Source: ZC4RG42 sp036676355 (GTDB lineage Bacteria; Pseudomonadota; Gammaproteobacteria; Burkholderiales; SG8-39). Taken from it: a stretch of 64,000 nucleotides of DNA. Numbering within the stretch: position 1 is the first letter of the stretch; each line of letters starts with the position of its first letter. The stretch is from positions 1-64,000 of the forward strand of contig JAKFDA010000093.1 in the NCBI GenBank assembly GCA_036676355.1, given 5' to 3'. The position numbers and the translations under genes are program-made. The notes under the pieces were generated by a model. The model had not been told where the DNA came from, did not search any database, and saw nothing but the letters and a program-made list of their open reading frames with translations. Below are positions 15,725-23,988 of the stretch, in pieces.

Positions 15725-16795
15725 ATGGCCACACTCAAACTCAGCAAGCCCGCCGTGCAATCCAGCACGAAACCGCCGGTACGGCATAGCAGTACCGCCC
15801 GCCGCCCGAGCGGCGTGCGCACCGATACATCGAATCCGCCATCGAGCCTTCCGCCACCGAGTGCCGAGCGAGGCGGCACGCGAGCATCGCGGCCGCCTCG
15901 CGCGACGGCATCAGCCGAAGCCGCCGCGCCCCGACCGAAAGAGCGTCGCGCCGAGCGCGGCGACCGCGCCGACGTTCAACGCACGCAACGGCCGCGTAAA
16001 CCGGCGGCCGCGCCCACCCGGACGCCCCTCGCCGTCGCAACCTCTCATCCGCCGGGCAGCGTGCGGCTGTCCAAGCGCATGAGCGAACTCGGTTTGACGT
16101 CCCGCCGCGAAGCCGACGAATGGATCGAACGCGGCTGGGTGCTGGTTGACGGCAAAGTGGTCTCCGAACTCGGCTCGCGCGTCATGCCGGAGCAGAAAAT
16201 CGCCATCGACAAGCGCGCGGCGCAACAGCAGACCGAACGCGTCACCATCCTGCTCAACAAACCGGTGGGCTTCGTCAGCGGCCAGGCGGAAGACGGTTAC
16301 AAGCCGGCCGTGACACTTATTACACCGGACAATCACTGGAGCGAAGACGGCTCGAAGCTGCGCTTCAGGCGGGAACACCTGAAGGGGCTCGCGCCGGCAG
16401 GGCGGCTCGATATCGACTCGGTCGGTTTGCTGGTCTTCACGCAGGATGGCCGCGTCGCCAAGCAACTCATCGGCGACAAATCGACGACCGAGAAGGAATA
16501 TCTGGTCCGCGTGGAATACACAGGCGGCAAAAAGTTGCCCGCACGCGATCTCGCCCGGCTCAATCACGGCCTCGAACTCGATGGCGTCGCGTTGCTGCCG
16601 GCGAAAGTCAGCTGGCAGAACGAAGATCAGTTGCGCTTCGTGTTGCGCGAAGGGAAAAAGCGGCAGATCCGTCGTATGTGCGAAGCCGTCGGCCTCAAGG
16701 TGCTCGGGCTGAAGCGGGTACGTATCGGCAGCGTATCGCTCGGCAAGCTGCCGCCGGGGCAGTGGCGCTATCTGCACGAAAGCGAACGGTTCTGA
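15725..16795 (+). CDS. rluF: RluF/RluB-type 23S rRNA pseudouridine synthase with long basic N-terminus
   Basis: Residues about 110-356 form an S4 RNA-binding domain (VRLSKRMSELGLTSRREAD) plus the RsuA-type pseudouridine synthase domain. The catalytic aspartate is in PAGRLDIDSVGLLV, followed by TTEKEYLVRVE and EGKKRQIRRMCEAVG. The family modifies U2604/U2605-region residues of 23S rRNA. The first 110 residues are low-complexity, rich in Arg, Pro, Ala and Ser, and probably disordered. The ATG at 15725 is the first good start in a gap of 266 bases after the divergent OYE gene; a later start near residue 110 cannot be excluded. Confidence 0.9.
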   Translation: MATLKLSKPAVQSSTKPPVRHSSTARRPSGVRTDTSNPPSSLPPPSAERGGTRASRPPRATASAEAAAPRPKERRAERGDRADVQRTQRPRKPAAAPTRTPLAVATSHPPGSVRLSKRMSELGLTSRREADEWIERGWVLVDGKVVSELGSRVMPEQKIAIDKRAAQQQTERVTILLNKPVGFVSGQAEDGYKPAVTLITPDNHWSEDGSKLRFRREHLKGLAPAGRLDIDSVGLLVFTQDGRVAKQLIGDKSTTEKEYLVRVEYTGGKKLPARDLARLNHGLELDGVALLPAKVSWQNEDQLRFVLREGKKRQIRRMCEAVGLKVLGLKRVRIGSVSLGKLPPGQWRYLHESERF

Positions 16796-17118
16796 AAGCA
16801 GCGTAGAGCGGTGCGTCGAGAGCCGAGAGTAAAAGCTTGGAACACGGAGTGCACGCAGAACGTGAAGAAAAATCCTTCTTAGAGCTTTCCGTCTGCATCG
16901 GTAATTATTCTCGACCCGCTTCAATGGATTCCGGCTCGCGCCCTTCGGGCTTGACCGGACCACTATCCATCGTCATTCCCGACAAGCGGCGCAGCCCGCG
17001 CGATCGGGAATCCGGAAATAATTTCCTTCGCCACAGAGAACACAGTGTTCACAGAGATGACGATCGAAGATTTTCTCCGTGTTCCTCCGTGCGCTCTTTG
17101 TTTCAGGTTTCGCACCTA
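16796..17118. repeat. Gene-free 323-base stretch with a degraded copy of the palindromic element
   Basis: No gene is seen. The left end (16797-16837) reads GCAGCGTAGAGCGG then GAGAGCCGAGAGTAAAAGC, a diverged form of the terminal repeat of the elements at 34200 and 44369. The core CGTCATTCCCGACAAGCGGC...GATCGGGAATCCGG at 16971-17014 is the same hairpin in inverted orientation. A second motif, ACACGGAG and its inverse CTCCGTGT, occurs at about 16841 and 17084 with CACAGAGAACACAGTGTTCACAGAG between. This looks like a mosaic of short intergenic repeats. Confidence 0.7.
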
Positions 17119-18102
17119 CTAAACGGACAGCACGACGCCGAGCACCGCGAGCAGCACAATCGCGACGATGACGCCCAGCCAGCGATGGGTGGTGAACCAG
17201 AATTGCGCACTCCATGTCAGCGCGCCATGGTCGAACCGTCCGTGCGCACCGCGATCTTCGCGCACGGGCTGCCAGAGATTGTCCGCACGGTCGTTTTCGA
17301 TCGGCTCATCGGCCTGCTGTCCTTCGTAGGCCTTGAACGCCAGCATGCGATCGAGAAAACCGGGCAGCACGCGAGTGCCGAGGATTGCCTGCGCGGCCGG
17401 CCAGCCCACCCATAGCTCACGCCGTCGATGCGTCGCCGACCAGTACACGCCTTCGGCCGCAACTTCCGGCTGAAAGATCTTGCCGAGCGGCTTTGGCTTG
17501 TTCGGCATGCAGGTACGGCCCCAATCGAATTGCGGTGTGTTGAACGCCGACAGGTGCACCATAGTGAGATGCACACGACTGCGGTCGTGGATGAGTTCGC
17601 ACCGGATCGAGTCGGTAAAGCCGCGCAGCGCGCTTTTGGCGCCGCAGTACGCCGCCTGCAACGGGATCGACCGGTACGCCAGTGCCGAACCGACCTGCAC
17701 GATGGTGCCGCGATCGCGGGCTTTCATGCGCTTCAACGCAGCCAGCGTTCCCCACACCGCGCCCAGATACGTCACCTCCGTCGCGCGCTTGAAATCCGCC
17801 GGATCGGTGCTGAGGAATTCGCAGAAGATCGTTGCCATGGCATCGTTGACCCACACATCGATCGGTCCCCACTCGCGTTCGATCTGCGCGGCCGCCGCCT
17901 CGACCGCGGCCTGATCCGCAACGTCGGTCGGGATGGCCATCGCTTCGCCGCCGACGCGCTCCACATCTTTCTGCGCGCCTTGCAGTCCTTCGGGACTGCG
18001 CGCGAGCAAGGCGACGCGCCAGCCGCGCTTGCCGAACGCAACGGCAGTCGCACGGCCGATGCCGCCCGAGCAACCTGTCACGACAGCGATCTTTGGCATC
18101 AT
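17119..18102 (-). CDS. SDR oxidoreductase with C-terminal membrane anchor
   Basis: A 327-residue short-chain dehydrogenase. The Rossmann motif is TGCSGGIGRATA near the N-terminus, and the active site is Ser in VQVGSALAYRS with YCGAK as the Tyr-x3-Lys pair. After the SDR core, an 80-residue extension ends in a single hydrophobic helix (LGVIVAIVLLAVLGVVLSV), so the enzyme is probably tethered to the inner membrane with its catalytic domain in the cytoplasm. It starts two bases after the stop of the VKOR/SPW gene and is the third gene of a coupled operon. Its substrate is unknown. Confidence 0.85.
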   Translation of the reverse strand: MMPKIAVVTGCSGGIGRATAVAFGKRGWRVALLARSPEGLQGAQKDVERVGGEAMAIPTDVADQAAVEAAAAQIEREWGPIDVWVNDAMATIFCEFLSTDPADFKRATEVTYLGAVWGTLAALKRMKARDRGTIVQVGSALAYRSIPLQAAYCGAKSALRGFTDSIRCELIHDRSRVHLTMVHLSAFNTPQFDWGRTCMPNKPKPLGKIFQPEVAAEGVYWSATHRRRELWVGWPAAQAILGTRVLPGFLDRMLAFKAYEGQQADEPIENDRADNLWQPVREDRGAHGRFDHGALTWSAQFWFTTHRWLGVIVAIVLLAVLGVVLSV

Positions 18103-18104
18103 GC

Positions 18105-19562
18105 TCACCAGATGTTGTAGCGATCCCAGCCGTCGTAGTGATTGCGCACCGGGCCGCGCGGAATGGCGAGCACGATGAGCAATGCCCCGGCGACCATGCT
18201 GCCGATCGTGGCGGCCTCGTTTGCACCCTGCAGCACCCACGGCGCGACCACCAGCCATGCGCCGAACAGCATGTTGAGCGCACGTGCCGGCCGCACGACT
18301 TCGGAATAGCAGGAGATCGAGACGACGATCACCAGTGCGCCGATCAGGTGATCGCTATCCGCCATCGCACCTTCGGTGCCGAACAACACGCGCGTGAACA
18401 TCAGCCACACGCCGATTGCCGCGGACAGCGTCAAGGCCTTGGGCAGCGCGCCGGTCGCGTGCGCCAGTTGCGCGCGTTTGCCGCTGCCGAGCTGGATGAC
18501 AGGCTCATTCTGATCCAGTGCGTTCGGCATCGCCCCGCCCTTCCAGAACACCGACCATAGCGACTTGCCGTCGCGCCTTGCGCGCAGTATGAATTGCAGC
18601 ATGGCAAGGATTTCATCAAATGAATAAGGCAGCATGATCACCATCGCCGCAGCCGAAATGAGGCACAGCGTGCACCAGGTGCCGATCACGATCGGCTGGA
18701 TGATGATGAAGAAAATGCTCACCCCGCCGAGCGGAATGACGAGCAGGCCGAACATGGCGACCATCCACGGCATGGTGCGCCAGCGCCGCCGGTCGCCCAT
18801 CATTCCCGACAGCGCTTCGATCATGTAAGTGACGGCGCCGAGGCCGGCGTCGGCAACGGGCCACGCACGCGATACATCGGACGTGATGATGCGACGCGTA
18901 CCGTCACCGAAGAACGGATCCCATACCGTCGATATATGCCCGAGTTGATAAGCGGTCATGTAGCGCGCGAGCAAAAAACCGATGAAGGCGAGCGCGATGA
19001 TCGGCAAACGTTGCGACCAGGTCGACGGCGAGTAATCCCAGCCCGGCGGAATGTAGCCGCGCTGCATCATGCCTTCCATGCTCATGCCCGGCATCATCGG
19101 AATGAGAATCGCGAAGGCGATGGCAAACGTGCCGCTCAGCGTGTCGTTCGCGTACGAGGCCGCATCTGGCGCCCATAGCAACAACGGCGCGAACAGCAGC
19201 CAGATGCCGACGAGGCACGTACCCCACTGCGCATAACGCCATCGCCAGGACAGCGACAGCGCACCCAGCATCACCAGCAGCGCGCCGCTGAGCAGATCGC
19301 TCCACATCATCCACGCCGCCCGGATTTCCGGTGGCGCGAGATTGCGATCGGCGGTAACACGCGCGACTTCGGGGCCGAAGTTAGCGGGCTCGAGATAACC
19401 GAGCGTCGCGGGAGAACTCAGCAGCCAGCAGCCCAGCGCGATCGTGCCGAAATGCGCCCACAGGCGATTCATGTGCCCCCGGCGCATTTCCTTCATGTGC
19501 GCTGCCGCTGCGTCGCGGCCCGGCGCGCCGATCGTAACCGGCGAGTCGACGTGCGGATTCAC
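18105..19562 (-). CDS. VKOR-family membrane protein with SPW-like helices
   Basis: A 485-residue polytopic membrane protein with about ten helices. The N- and C-terminal parts contain SPW-repeat-like segments (WLLSSPATLGY; WLVVAPWVLQG). The centre has the vitamin K epoxide reductase helix with the redox CxxC in IGTWCTLCLISAAAM, preceded by DVSRAWPVADAGLGAVTYMIEAL, which corresponds to the VKOR loop and second helix but lacks the usual loop cysteine pair. VKOR proteins exchange electrons between thiols and quinones. It starts at GTG overlapping the ASRT stop by four bases; an internal ATG near residue 23 is an alternative. The related SPW-VKOR proteins I know of are uncharacterised. Confidence 0.8.
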   Translation of the reverse strand: MNPHVDSPVTIGAPGRDAAAAHMKEMRRGHMNRLWAHFGTIALGCWLLSSPATLGYLEPANFGPEVARVTADRNLAPPEIRAAWMMWSDLLSGALLVMLGALSLSWRWRYAQWGTCLVGIWLLFAPLLLWAPDAASYANDTLSGTFAIAFAILIPMMPGMSMEGMMQRGYIPPGWDYSPSTWSQRLPIIALAFIGFLLARYMTAYQLGHISTVWDPFFGDGTRRIITSDVSRAWPVADAGLGAVTYMIEALSGMMGDRRRWRTMPWMVAMFGLLVIPLGGVSIFFIIIQPIVIGTWCTLCLISAAAMVIMLPYSFDEILAMLQFILRARRDGKSLWSVFWKGGAMPNALDQNEPVIQLGSGKRAQLAHATGALPKALTLSAAIGVWLMFTRVLFGTEGAMADSDHLIGALVIVVSISCYSEVVRPARALNMLFGAWLVVAPWVLQGANEAATIGSMVAGALLIVLAIPRGPVRNHYDGWDRYNIW

Positions 19563-19936
19563 GCGTCGGCCGAAAACGCAATCGTGCTCAACAACGCCAG
19601 TTCGGCATGCCTCGAATCGAGGCGCGTGTGCTGGACCACGATCGGCACGTCGGATTCAATCACGCTCGCATAATCCGTATCGGCCCGGATGGGCTCCGGG
19701 TCTTGCAGATCGTTGAAGCGCAGATGCAGGGTACGACGCGCCGGCACGCTGATTTTATACGGGCCGACCGGGTCGCGATCGGTATAAAAGACGGTGATCT
19801 CCACGTTGGCCGCCCGGTCGCTCGCATTGAGCAGGCAGGCCGTTTCGTGACTCACCAGGCGCGGATCGGTTTGACCGGTAGAGAGTGGGATATAGCCCTC
19901 GGCAATCGCCCAACGCAATTTTCCGATCGGTTGCAT
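19559..19936 (-). CDS. ASRT family (sensory rhodopsin transducer-like) protein
   Basis: A 125-residue soluble protein matching the Anabaena sensory rhodopsin transducer family almost end to end: WAIAEGYIPLSTGQ, RLVSHETACLLNASD, VEITVFYTDRDPVGPYKISV, RTLHLRFNDLQDPEPI and SVIESDVPIVVQHTRLDSR. The known member forms a beta-sandwich tetramer that binds a membrane rhodopsin in cyanobacteria. No rhodopsin gene is in this window. ATG at 19936 has GAGG six bases upstream, whereas the longer upstream frame has no support. It overlaps the VKOR gene and is the first gene of the operon, so a membrane partner other than rhodopsin (the VKOR/SPW protein) is conceivable. Confidence 0.88.
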   Translation of the reverse strand: MQPIGKLRWAIAEGYIPLSTGQTDPRLVSHETACLLNASDRAANVEITVFYTDRDPVGPYKISVPARRTLHLRFNDLQDPEPIRADTDYASVIESDVPIVVQHTRLDSRHAELALLSTIAFSADA

Positions 19937-20096
19937 GTCGGCCTCGTGAAGCAATGAACATGCACGGGCTTGCAGATAGCGTGCCGTCGCTCCGACGATT
20001 CGCGCATCGCGCGCTTCGGCAGAACGCATCGTCCCGCGCGGTGGGCCCGCCGTTTGCGTGGCGCCTGCCAACTCACGGCGCGCGTCCACCTCTCGC

Positions 20097-20744
20097 ATGA
20101 AATCGACCGACGACGGGCACGACTCTTCTTTCGCCAAGGCAATCGGCCGCTCGCGCATGATTGTCATCGTGGCCGTCATTGCGGTGCTGCTGGCGGCCTT
20201 CTCGCTTTTTCTGCTCGGCGCGGTCATCGCGCTGGAGACGATTTACACTTCGTGGCAAGGCGTGCTGAGCGGCCATCTCGGCCCGACCGACCTCACCGTA
20301 CGTTTTCTGGAAATCGTATCGGTGATGCTGAAGGCGGTCGTCTTCTATCTTATCGGCGTCGGTTTTTACAGCCTGTTCATTTCGCCGCTCAACCTCACCA
20401 TTGCGCTGGGCGTCGAAACGCTCAACGATCTGGAAACCAAAATCATCAGCGTGGTTATCGTCATCATGGCGGTCCACTTCCTGCAGCAGTTCATCCAGCA
20501 GAAATCCGCAATGGACATCCTGCTCGCCGCCGGCGCGCTCAGCGTGGTCACCGTTGCGCTCGTCTTCTTCAAGATCCACGCGCACCGCGAAGCCAGGGAG
20601 ATCAAGGAGGAGCGCACGCTTGCGCAAGAGCGTGCGCGCGAGGAAATGTTCCAGAACGCGCATGAAGAGCACGACGTGAAGCAGGGAGACGATGCCGATG
20701 CGCAGGCAAGCGCCGCATCGCGAGCGGATGACCCACAACACTGA
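20097..20744 (+). CDS. yqhA: UPF0114 (YqhA) family inner membrane protein
   Basis: A 215-residue membrane protein from ATG 20097, with family features FLEIVSVMLKAVVFYLIGVG, YSLFISPLNLT and VETLNDLETKIISVVIVIMAV. About four transmembrane helices are followed by a charged cytoplasmic tail of about 45 residues (REAREIKEERTLAQERAREE...). E. coli YqhA has no settled function. It diverges from the ASRT operon (160 bases between) and is convergent with ctaG. The start could also be 20058. Confidence 0.85.
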   Translation: MKSTDDGHDSSFAKAIGRSRMIVIVAVIAVLLAAFSLFLLGAVIALETIYTSWQGVLSGHLGPTDLTVRFLEIVSVMLKAVVFYLIGVGFYSLFISPLNLTIALGVETLNDLETKIISVVIVIMAVHFLQQFIQQKSAMDILLAAGALSVVTVALVFFKIHAHREAREIKEERTLAQERAREEMFQNAHEEHDVKQGDDADAQASAASRADDPQH

Positions 20745-20752
20745 TACAGCCG

Positions 20753-21652
20753 TCACGCTTGCAGCGGTGTATTCGCCGCTTTGATCCGGTGCCAGACGAG
20801 GAACAGCGCCACGAGCAGATAAACAGCACCGGCCGGCACCCACATGATCAGTCCGCCGAGTTGCTGATCGCTCAGCGCATCCATACCGGTCGCCTGCGCA
20901 TAGCGCAAATACGGCGCATACCAGACGCTCGGCGCGAAGGTCAGCAAGGCGCCGAGAAGACCGGTGTGAATCATCGTCGTCAAGAGCGACAGCAATGCGC
21001 CACCATGCGTGCGGCGCGGGTCACGGCCAAGAATCGTCCACCAGAACACGAGCGCCGCGGCGAGGAAGCTCAGGTGCTGCCATGTATGCGTGGTCTCATC
21101 GACCAGCGCCGCATTGAACAGCGCCGGCGCGTGCCACACCCATAACACAAGCGCGTGCAGCACCCAGGCGCTCAACGGCGCCGTCAGCAAGGTCCACGCC
21201 GAAGCGAATGGCGCCTGGCGCGTCGCGCGCCCGACAGCACGCCGCCATGTATGCGGCAGCCCCCACGTCCATGCCGCGAGTGGACGGCTGATGACGAACA
21301 GCGGCGCCGCAACGAGCATGAGCATTTCATGCTGCACCATGTGCGCGGCGAAAAAACGCCCACCCAGTGCATCCAGTGGCGAAACCAGCGCCACGACAAG
21401 TGATAGCCACCCTGCGATGAAAGCGCCGAGCTGCCTGACGCCCAGGCCGCGCCCGCGCCCCGCTCGCCGCCACAATTGCGCGATGCCGACGGCGTAAAAG
21501 GCGGCACTGAGAATCAGCGGGATGACGACCGGATAATCGAAGGTCCACATTGCACCGGGCGCAACGGCCAGAGTCCCCTCGACATGCGCATGGCCGACGC
21601 TTGAAAGCAGCAACATCAGCACCACTGCGAAGCTCTTTACAGGCATCGGCAA
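20753..21652 (-). CDS. ctaG: CtaG (caa3-type) cytochrome c oxidase assembly protein
   Basis: A 299-residue membrane protein of the Caa3_CtaG family, needed for insertion of copper into the CuB centre of caa3-type oxidases. It has an N-terminal signal or first helix followed by about seven helices. The histidine-rich segment FFAAHMVQHEMLMLVAAPLF and the later TMIHTGLLGALLTFAP are family hallmarks. It is encoded divergently from the oxidase operon, 120 bases away, the usual arrangement for a dedicated assembly factor. The start may be two codons downstream (21646). Confidence 0.93.
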   Translation of the reverse strand: MPMPVKSFAVVLMLLLSSVGHAHVEGTLAVAPGAMWTFDYPVVIPLILSAAFYAVGIAQLWRRAGRGRGLGVRQLGAFIAGWLSLVVALVSPLDALGGRFFAAHMVQHEMLMLVAAPLFVISRPLAAWTWGLPHTWRRAVGRATRQAPFASAWTLLTAPLSAWVLHALVLWVWHAPALFNAALVDETTHTWQHLSFLAAALVFWWTILGRDPRRTHGGALLSLLTTMIHTGLLGALLTFAPSVWYAPYLRYAQATGMDALSDQQLGGLIMWVPAGAVYLLVALFLVWHRIKAANTPLQA

Positions 21653-21774
21653 GTCACTCGGCCGGAAGGCATCGACGACTCGGCCCGGTCCGCAAGCGCC
21701 ATGCCCGCGACTGCCGCGCCAAAGCAGGTCCGTTCCTTTCTTTGCGATTCGAACCGCTTCCGATCCGACGCACT

Positions 21775-22137
21775 TTGAAGGCTTCCCTTTTTGCCGGTCT
21801 GGTAATCGCCTGCGCGACGCTCGCCGCGTGTGATCGTCCGGCGCAGGACATCGCCAAAGCCGATGCCGAACGCGGTCGCCTGCTGCTCTGGCAGTTCGGC
21901 TGCGGCAGCTGCCATCGCATCGGAGGCGTCGTCGGCGCGGTCGGCGAAGTCGGCCCGCCGCTCGATGGTGTCACAGCGCGCGTCTATATCGCGGGTGTGC
22001 TGGCCAATACGCCGGAAAACCTCATCCGCTGGATTCAGTCGCCGCAGCAAATCGATCCGCTGACGGCCATGCCGGACATGGGCGTCAGCGCCGAACAGGC
22101 GCGTGACATGGTCGCGTTTCTGCAAAGTCGGCGATGA
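21775..22137 (+). CDS. Mono-heme cytochrome c lipoprotein
   Basis: About 120 residues. The only reasonable start near the lipoprotein signal is TTG 21775 (LKASLFAGLVIACATLAAC, lipobox LAAC); no good ribosome site is visible, so the exact start is uncertain. The mature protein has one heme c site, CGSCH, preceded by GRLLLWQFG, and a distal methionine in LTAMPDMGVS. The C-terminal helix MVAFLQSRR is typical of class I cytochrome c. Its stop overlaps the next cytochrome gene by four bases. It probably feeds electrons to the caa3 oxidase encoded downstream. Confidence 0.82.
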   Translation: MKASLFAGLVIACATLAACDRPAQDIAKADAERGRLLLWQFGCGSCHRIGGVVGAVGEVGPPLDGVTARVYIAGVLANTPENLIRWIQSPQQIDPLTAMPDMGVSAEQARDMVAFLQSRR

Positions 22138-23003
22138 GCATTCGCCGCCTCGTCCAACTATTGATTGCGCTCGCCGTACTGGCGACAGCGGCAAGCGCCG
22201 CGGTGATCTACTTCGGCTTATACAACGTCGCGGCGACGGAACAACACACCGCGCCGGTGTACTGGCTGTTGAACACATCGTTGAAGCAAGCGGCGGAACA
22301 ACGCGCGAAGGATATCGTGCTGCCGGCACTGGATGACAAGCAGCGCATCGAGCGCGGATTCGACCTTTATCGTGAGCATTGCGTGAACTGCCACGGTGCG
22401 CCCGGCGTAGCGCCGGACGCCTTTGCGCTCGGCATGACCCCCGTGCCGGCCAATCTCGCGCTCACGGCAAAACACTGGCCCGCGAAACGGATGTACTGGG
22501 TGGTGCGCTACGGCATCAAGATGACCGGCATGCCGGCGTGGGAATTTCGTCTGCGCGAGGAAGAACTGTGGGATCTCGTGGCTTTCCTCATGACGCTGCC
22601 GAATATTTCACCACTGGACTATGCGGCCGGCGTGAGAAATGCGGCAACGAGGCAAGGGCCGCTCAAACCCATGCAGACGCAGGCACGCAAAGACGCCGTA
22701 ACGTCCGAACCCGCCGCAATGCATGGCGATGCGGCACGCGGCAAGTTCGCACTGCAGCAGTACGCCTGCGTCACCTGTCACGAGATTCCCGGCGTGGTCG
22801 GCGCGATTCATGCGGTCGGCCCACCGCTCGAGGGTATGGCAACGCGCGGGTTCATCGGCGGCGTGTTGCCCAATACGCGCCAAAACATGGTGCGCTGGCT
22901 GCGCGACCCGCAAGCCGTCGATGCGCGCACGGCCATGCCCAATCTCGGTGTGACGGAACGGGACGCGCATGATCTCGCCGCATTTCTCGAGACGCTCAAA
23001 TGA
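22134..23003 (+). CDS. Membrane-anchored diheme cytochrome c
   Basis: A 289-residue protein with an N-terminal membrane anchor (residues about 7-30) and two class I cytochrome c domains. The first heme site is HCVNCHG near residue 85, with ligand methionines in KMTGMPAW. The second is ACVTCHEI near residue 212, with TAMPNLG. The second half resembles the preceding mono-heme protein (GVVGA...VGPPL, PNTRQNMVRWLRDPQ), suggesting duplication of that domain. It overlaps both neighbours by four bases and belongs to the caa3 operon. Confidence 0.88.
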   Translation: MSIRRLVQLLIALAVLATAASAAVIYFGLYNVAATEQHTAPVYWLLNTSLKQAAEQRAKDIVLPALDDKQRIERGFDLYREHCVNCHGAPGVAPDAFALGMTPVPANLALTAKHWPAKRMYWVVRYGIKMTGMPAWEFRLREEELWDLVAFLMTLPNISPLDYAAGVRNAATRQGPLKPMQTQARKDAVTSEPAAMHGDAARGKFALQQYACVTCHEIPGVVGAIHAVGPPLEGMATRGFIGGVLPNTRQNMVRWLRDPQAVDARTAMPNLGVTERDAHDLAAFLETLK

Positions 23004-23971
23004 AAGGCGCGCTGTGCGCGCTGCTGTTGCTGCCCGGTTGCCGCGGCGCGCAGCACGTTCTCGATCCACGCGGCCCGCAAGCGCAGGTCATGGCAGATAT
23101 AAGCTGGTTGCTGTACATCAGCGCCGCGCTAATTTTTCTTGTCGTGATGGCGATCGCCGCCTATGCCGTGTTCGGTCCCGCACACAAACGCGCGCGGCTT
23201 GCCCATCGCGGTCTGATCATCGGCGGCGGCATCACCTTTCCGATCGTCGCGCTTACCGCGCTGATGATTTACGTTTTCGCCGGCGCGCCCGATCTGCTCC
23301 ATCGAGGCAAGCCGATGCTGCACATCGAGGTCGTCGGCGAACAGTTCTGGTGGCGCGTGCTTTATCTCGACAAGAACGGCAGGCCGCAACTTGAAACCGC
23401 GAACGAGATTCATATTCCCGTCGGCGTAACGGTGGAATTGCGCTTGCGCTCCGCCGACGTCATTCACAGCTTCTGGGTGCCCAGCCTGCACGGCAAGCTC
23501 GACATGATTCCCGGTCATGTCAACACCATGCGCATGCAGGCCGATCGCGCAGGCGTGTCTCGCGGCCAATGCGCAGAGTACTGCGGCGCGCAGCACGCCA
23601 AAATGGCGTTCCTTGTCATTGCACTCGAACCGGCCCGCTTCGACCAGTGGTTCGCGGCACAGATGCAGTCCGCACACGCGCCCGCGACGGCGCAGCTACG
23701 GCGTGGTCAGGAATTATTCATGTCGACCGGCTGCGTCACGTGTCACACGGTGCGCGGCACTGACGCAAGGGGCGTCATTGGTCCCGATCTCACGCATATC
23801 GGCAGTCGCCGCACGATCGGCGCCGGGCTCTTCCCGAATACGGTCGGTGCGCTGGGCGGCTGGATCGCCGACAGTCAGGCGCTCAAACCCGGCAACCGCA
23901 TGCCGGCTTTCTCGGACCTGAAGGGCGAAGAACTGCGCGCGCTCGCCGCCTATATGGAAAGCCTTCAATGA
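23000..23971 (+). CDS. ctaC: Cytochrome c oxidase subunit II with fused cytochrome c (caa3)
   Basis: A 323-residue subunit II. The N-terminus has a lipobox-like LLLLPGC, then two transmembrane helices. The cupredoxin domain has the aromatic electron-entry segment GEQFWWRVLY, HSFWVPSLHGK and the CuA site CAEYCGAQHAKM (two Cys, His, Met). The C-terminal 90 residues add a heme c domain with CVTCHTV and a methionine in GNRMPAFSDL. This fusion defines the caa3 type. The start overlaps the diheme gene by four bases. Confidence 0.95.
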   Translation: MKGALCALLLLPGCRGAQHVLDPRGPQAQVMADISWLLYISAALIFLVVMAIAAYAVFGPAHKRARLAHRGLIIGGGITFPIVALTALMIYVFAGAPDLLHRGKPMLHIEVVGEQFWWRVLYLDKNGRPQLETANEIHIPVGVTVELRLRSADVIHSFWVPSLHGKLDMIPGHVNTMRMQADRAGVSRGQCAEYCGAQHAKMAFLVIALEPARFDQWFAAQMQSAHAPATAQLRRGQELFMSTGCVTCHTVRGTDARGVIGPDLTHIGSRRTIGAGLFPNTVGALGGWIADSQALKPGNRMPAFSDLKGEELRALAAYMESLQ

Positions 23972-23988
23972 AAGCGGTGAGCTGAGCG

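Noticed and set aside
16796..17118. CRISPR-like array from repeated short motifs
   Set aside because: The repeats are few, differ in orientation and are not regularly spaced.
19559..20744. A microbial rhodopsin gene near the ASRT gene
   Set aside because: The neighbouring membrane protein is UPF0114 (YqhA); it lacks the retinal lysine helix and seven-helix layout.
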